NCBI GenBank assembly: GCA_024698715.1
Contig: JAILRA010000033.1
Coordinates: forward strand, 1 to 64,000
DNA from: Lachnospiraceae bacterium
GTDB lineage: Bacteria > Bacillota > Clostridia > Lachnospirales > Lachnospiraceae
Direction of reading: 5' to 3'
Length of the DNA stretch: 64,000 nucleotides
Shown here in pieces: positions 63,601-64,000 of this stretch; positions within the stretch are counted from its first letter, which is position 1, and the number at the start of each line of letters is the position of its first letter. The translations under genes were made by a program, and so were the position numbers. The notes under the pieces were generated by a model. It had not been told where the DNA came from, did no database searches, and worked only from the letters and a program-made list of their open reading frames with translations.

Positions 63601-64000
63601 CTTCGGAAGCATTCTCTTCAAGAACTTCATCGATAAAGTCCTTTCTGCCGTAACTTCCGAATTCGCTTACGGTTGAATATGAACTGCTCTTTTCTCTTTC
63701 TCTGAGAAAATCAGCAAAACTTCCCGAAGAAGTCTGTTCACTCTCGGATGTATTTTCTTCACCGGAGTCATCCTTGTTTTCCGCTTCGTTGCTTTCCTCG
63801 GATTTAACCTCTTCAGCTTCCTCAAAAACAAAATCATCGCCTTCTTCGGTTGTTTCCTCTTTTTGGGGAACTTCTTCCTCTTCGATTATTTTGAATTCGA
63901 TCTTTGACGCATCACAAACCGGACAACTGTACAGGTTGTCAAAGGACTCTCCGGCCTGCTGTTCGTCGAAAACATAACCACATACTTTGCATTCGTATTT
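60686..64000 (-). CDS. Rubredoxin-like / acidic repeat / glutamate-synthase-like (FMN barrel) fusion, 5' end outside the window
   Basis: The frame is open without a stop from 64000 to 60686, at least 1104 residues; shorter starts such as the GTG at 63238 are not needed. The visible N-terminus is a rubredoxin-type knuckle pair, YECKVCGYVFD and YSCPVCDASKIEF. Then come about 780 residues dominated by Glu, Ala, Thr and Val, including tandem repeats of about 43 residues. The last 289 residues resemble the glutamate synthase (GltB) FMN domain: IILLPAQCNPLPLKRNAYVDTKTVIG, then GHIPNLSSKEELREEV, GIDLVAGRIEADL and KVDFVILND. The usual MSFGALS and the Fe-S Cys region are replaced, so activity is doubtful. 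I infer a non-catalytic or scaffolding role. Confidence 0.8.
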   Translation of the reverse strand, partial: KYECKVCGYVFDEQQAGESFDNLYSCPVCDASKIEFKIIEEEEVPQKEETTEEGDDFVFEEAEEVKSEESNEAENKDDSGEENTSESEQTSSGSFADFLREREKSSSYSTVSEFGSYGRKDFIDEVLEENASEENKEASADAENESKTEFDEIVFEETEEKEEVPEEITAENDSQNTEESVTESADNAELETSETTNNEETESSEPEKKEETGFVIEKRQEFWKKDDEIKTEEPVPAKEEKSAFILNRTGSVQRVIGQDDNGFAPETSEKEDFAEKEENKENSLIQTFYTSGSSVKTEEELRAEEEAKNKENDFVPLWGNGLGTVQKVVGAEKVETSDGSSEPMIDDSEELVFEEAPVENYNDSFEENEETAAETEEIAAETEEVAAETEETATETEEVATETEETVAETDEVAEENVEIPENEVAESVEEEISESISEETESVSGEIKANEPDDEGVVFLNFGDEEAETEDDFFTEPSNPDEISDEVTEEASENTEPAAEAVSEETAAEEFETIFEDAVTEEAAAEEITEEVAEETAEENAEEAAVETEENAEETVETEEAAEAEAIVEETVSEAVVEESTEEPATEEAAEEITEEATAETEETAEPEAIVEETVEEAVAEESIEEPAAEEVAEETTEEAAVETEETEETAEPEAIVEETVEEAVAEESTEGSAAEEAAEETTEEAVAETEETAESETIAEESIEETVAEEVAEEALEEATEEAVETEEAAEPEAIAEETVADEITEEAAEEVAAEENTEDTVAGAVPFFAGVVSEDNEAVAEEPEESVEENAETETSEEINENEAAEESAEDQRGYICLDESEVNEEGKPVAYSMLKRDTKYTVLYDTEAQKIFDDYSLVDGNVSNGLENIILLPAQCNPLPLKRNAYVDTKTVIGALTSCPVEVLQPFCFSKLFIWGEHIPNNSKPEKYTNQALVLVKGEEGHIPNLSSKEELREEVEIAKVRFNGTPVGIDLVAGRIEADLEACVYAKVDFVILNDVSSRILPYALRRARNYLNRVNSKLEILVCVEALKDAQELAKILALGANFVLVERGFNIDMANSMTEALKEICRSTGHNNVHDLNLNDICTIDTDLAMYTDISHV
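61700..62420 (-). repeat. Acidic tandem repeats (about 130 bp unit) in the rubredoxin/glutamate-synthase-like gene
   Basis: At least four units of about 42-45 residues of the type EPEAIVEETVEEAVAEES followed by (I/T)EEPAAEEVAEETTEEAAVETEETA. Neighbouring units are highly similar at DNA level, so unequal crossing-over is likely. Confidence 0.75.

Overview
The window reads as one chromosomal stretch of a low-GC, Gram-positive anaerobe of the Clostridia, most likely Lachnospiraceae. This is inferred from gene content: a clostridial-style feo operon with a FeoB-associated Cys-rich peptide, DUF4250 and DUF6106 proteins, Gram-positive lipoproteins, an LCP-type wall ligase, and strong AGGAGG ribosome binding sites. 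Almost every gene lies on the minus strand. Only an acyltransferase pair (41.8-44.4 kb) and a CYTH gene (48.0 kb) are on the plus strand. I see no rRNA, tRNA, CRISPR, insertion sequence or prophage.

Left third (0-20 kb): metal homeostasis and transport. It holds a truncated TetR-family gene, a zinc/manganese-type binding lipoprotein with a His-rich loop, small membrane proteins, a heterodimeric ABC transporter with an AraC-type regulator, enolase, flavodoxin, a TetR-controlled ABC/FtsX exporter, and a feoA-feoA-feoB-DtxR-like-ZIP operon. A 16-bp palindrome, RTTAG-N6-CTAAC, which fits DtxR/IdeR half-site logic, occurs at the promoters of the TetR gene, the ABC transporter, enolase, flavodoxin (two copies) and feoA (two good copies and one weaker). 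At the feoA, flavodoxin and ABC promoters it overlaps or abuts a terminator-like hairpin. This looks like an iron-starvation regulon. The DtxR-like protein in the feo operon, however, appears to lack three of the usual metal ligands. A second, unrelated palindrome (CATAACAnTGTTATG) marks the operators of the TetR/ABC exporter.

Middle (20-48 kb): a frameshifted lipoprotein, an Asp-rich Ig-like surface protein beside a transmembrane Ser/Thr kinase, then an apparent operon in which a cytosolic sugar-binding-like sensor fused to a degenerate GGDEF and an intact EAL domain precedes rsuA, a WYL regulator and a DHH phosphoesterase. Next come glnA with an attenuator-like leader, a tocopherol-cyclase-like protein, an LRR lipoprotein, RlmI-like methyltransferase, EamA and MATE transporters, MntP, guaB, an MBOAT/SGNH acyl-transfer pair, and an mgtC-murD-DUF4250-rarA operon.

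Right third (48-64 kb): ClpX and HtrA, then surface polysaccharide assembly (a polyprenyl-phosphate glycosyl-1-phosphate transferase, three family 2 glycosyltransferases, an LCP ligase, a phosphohexomutase). The end holds DUF2752 and DUF4190 membrane proteins and a very unusual open frame running off the window: a rubredoxin-like N-terminus, about 780 residues of acidic repeats, and a degenerate glutamate-synthase-type FMN barrel.
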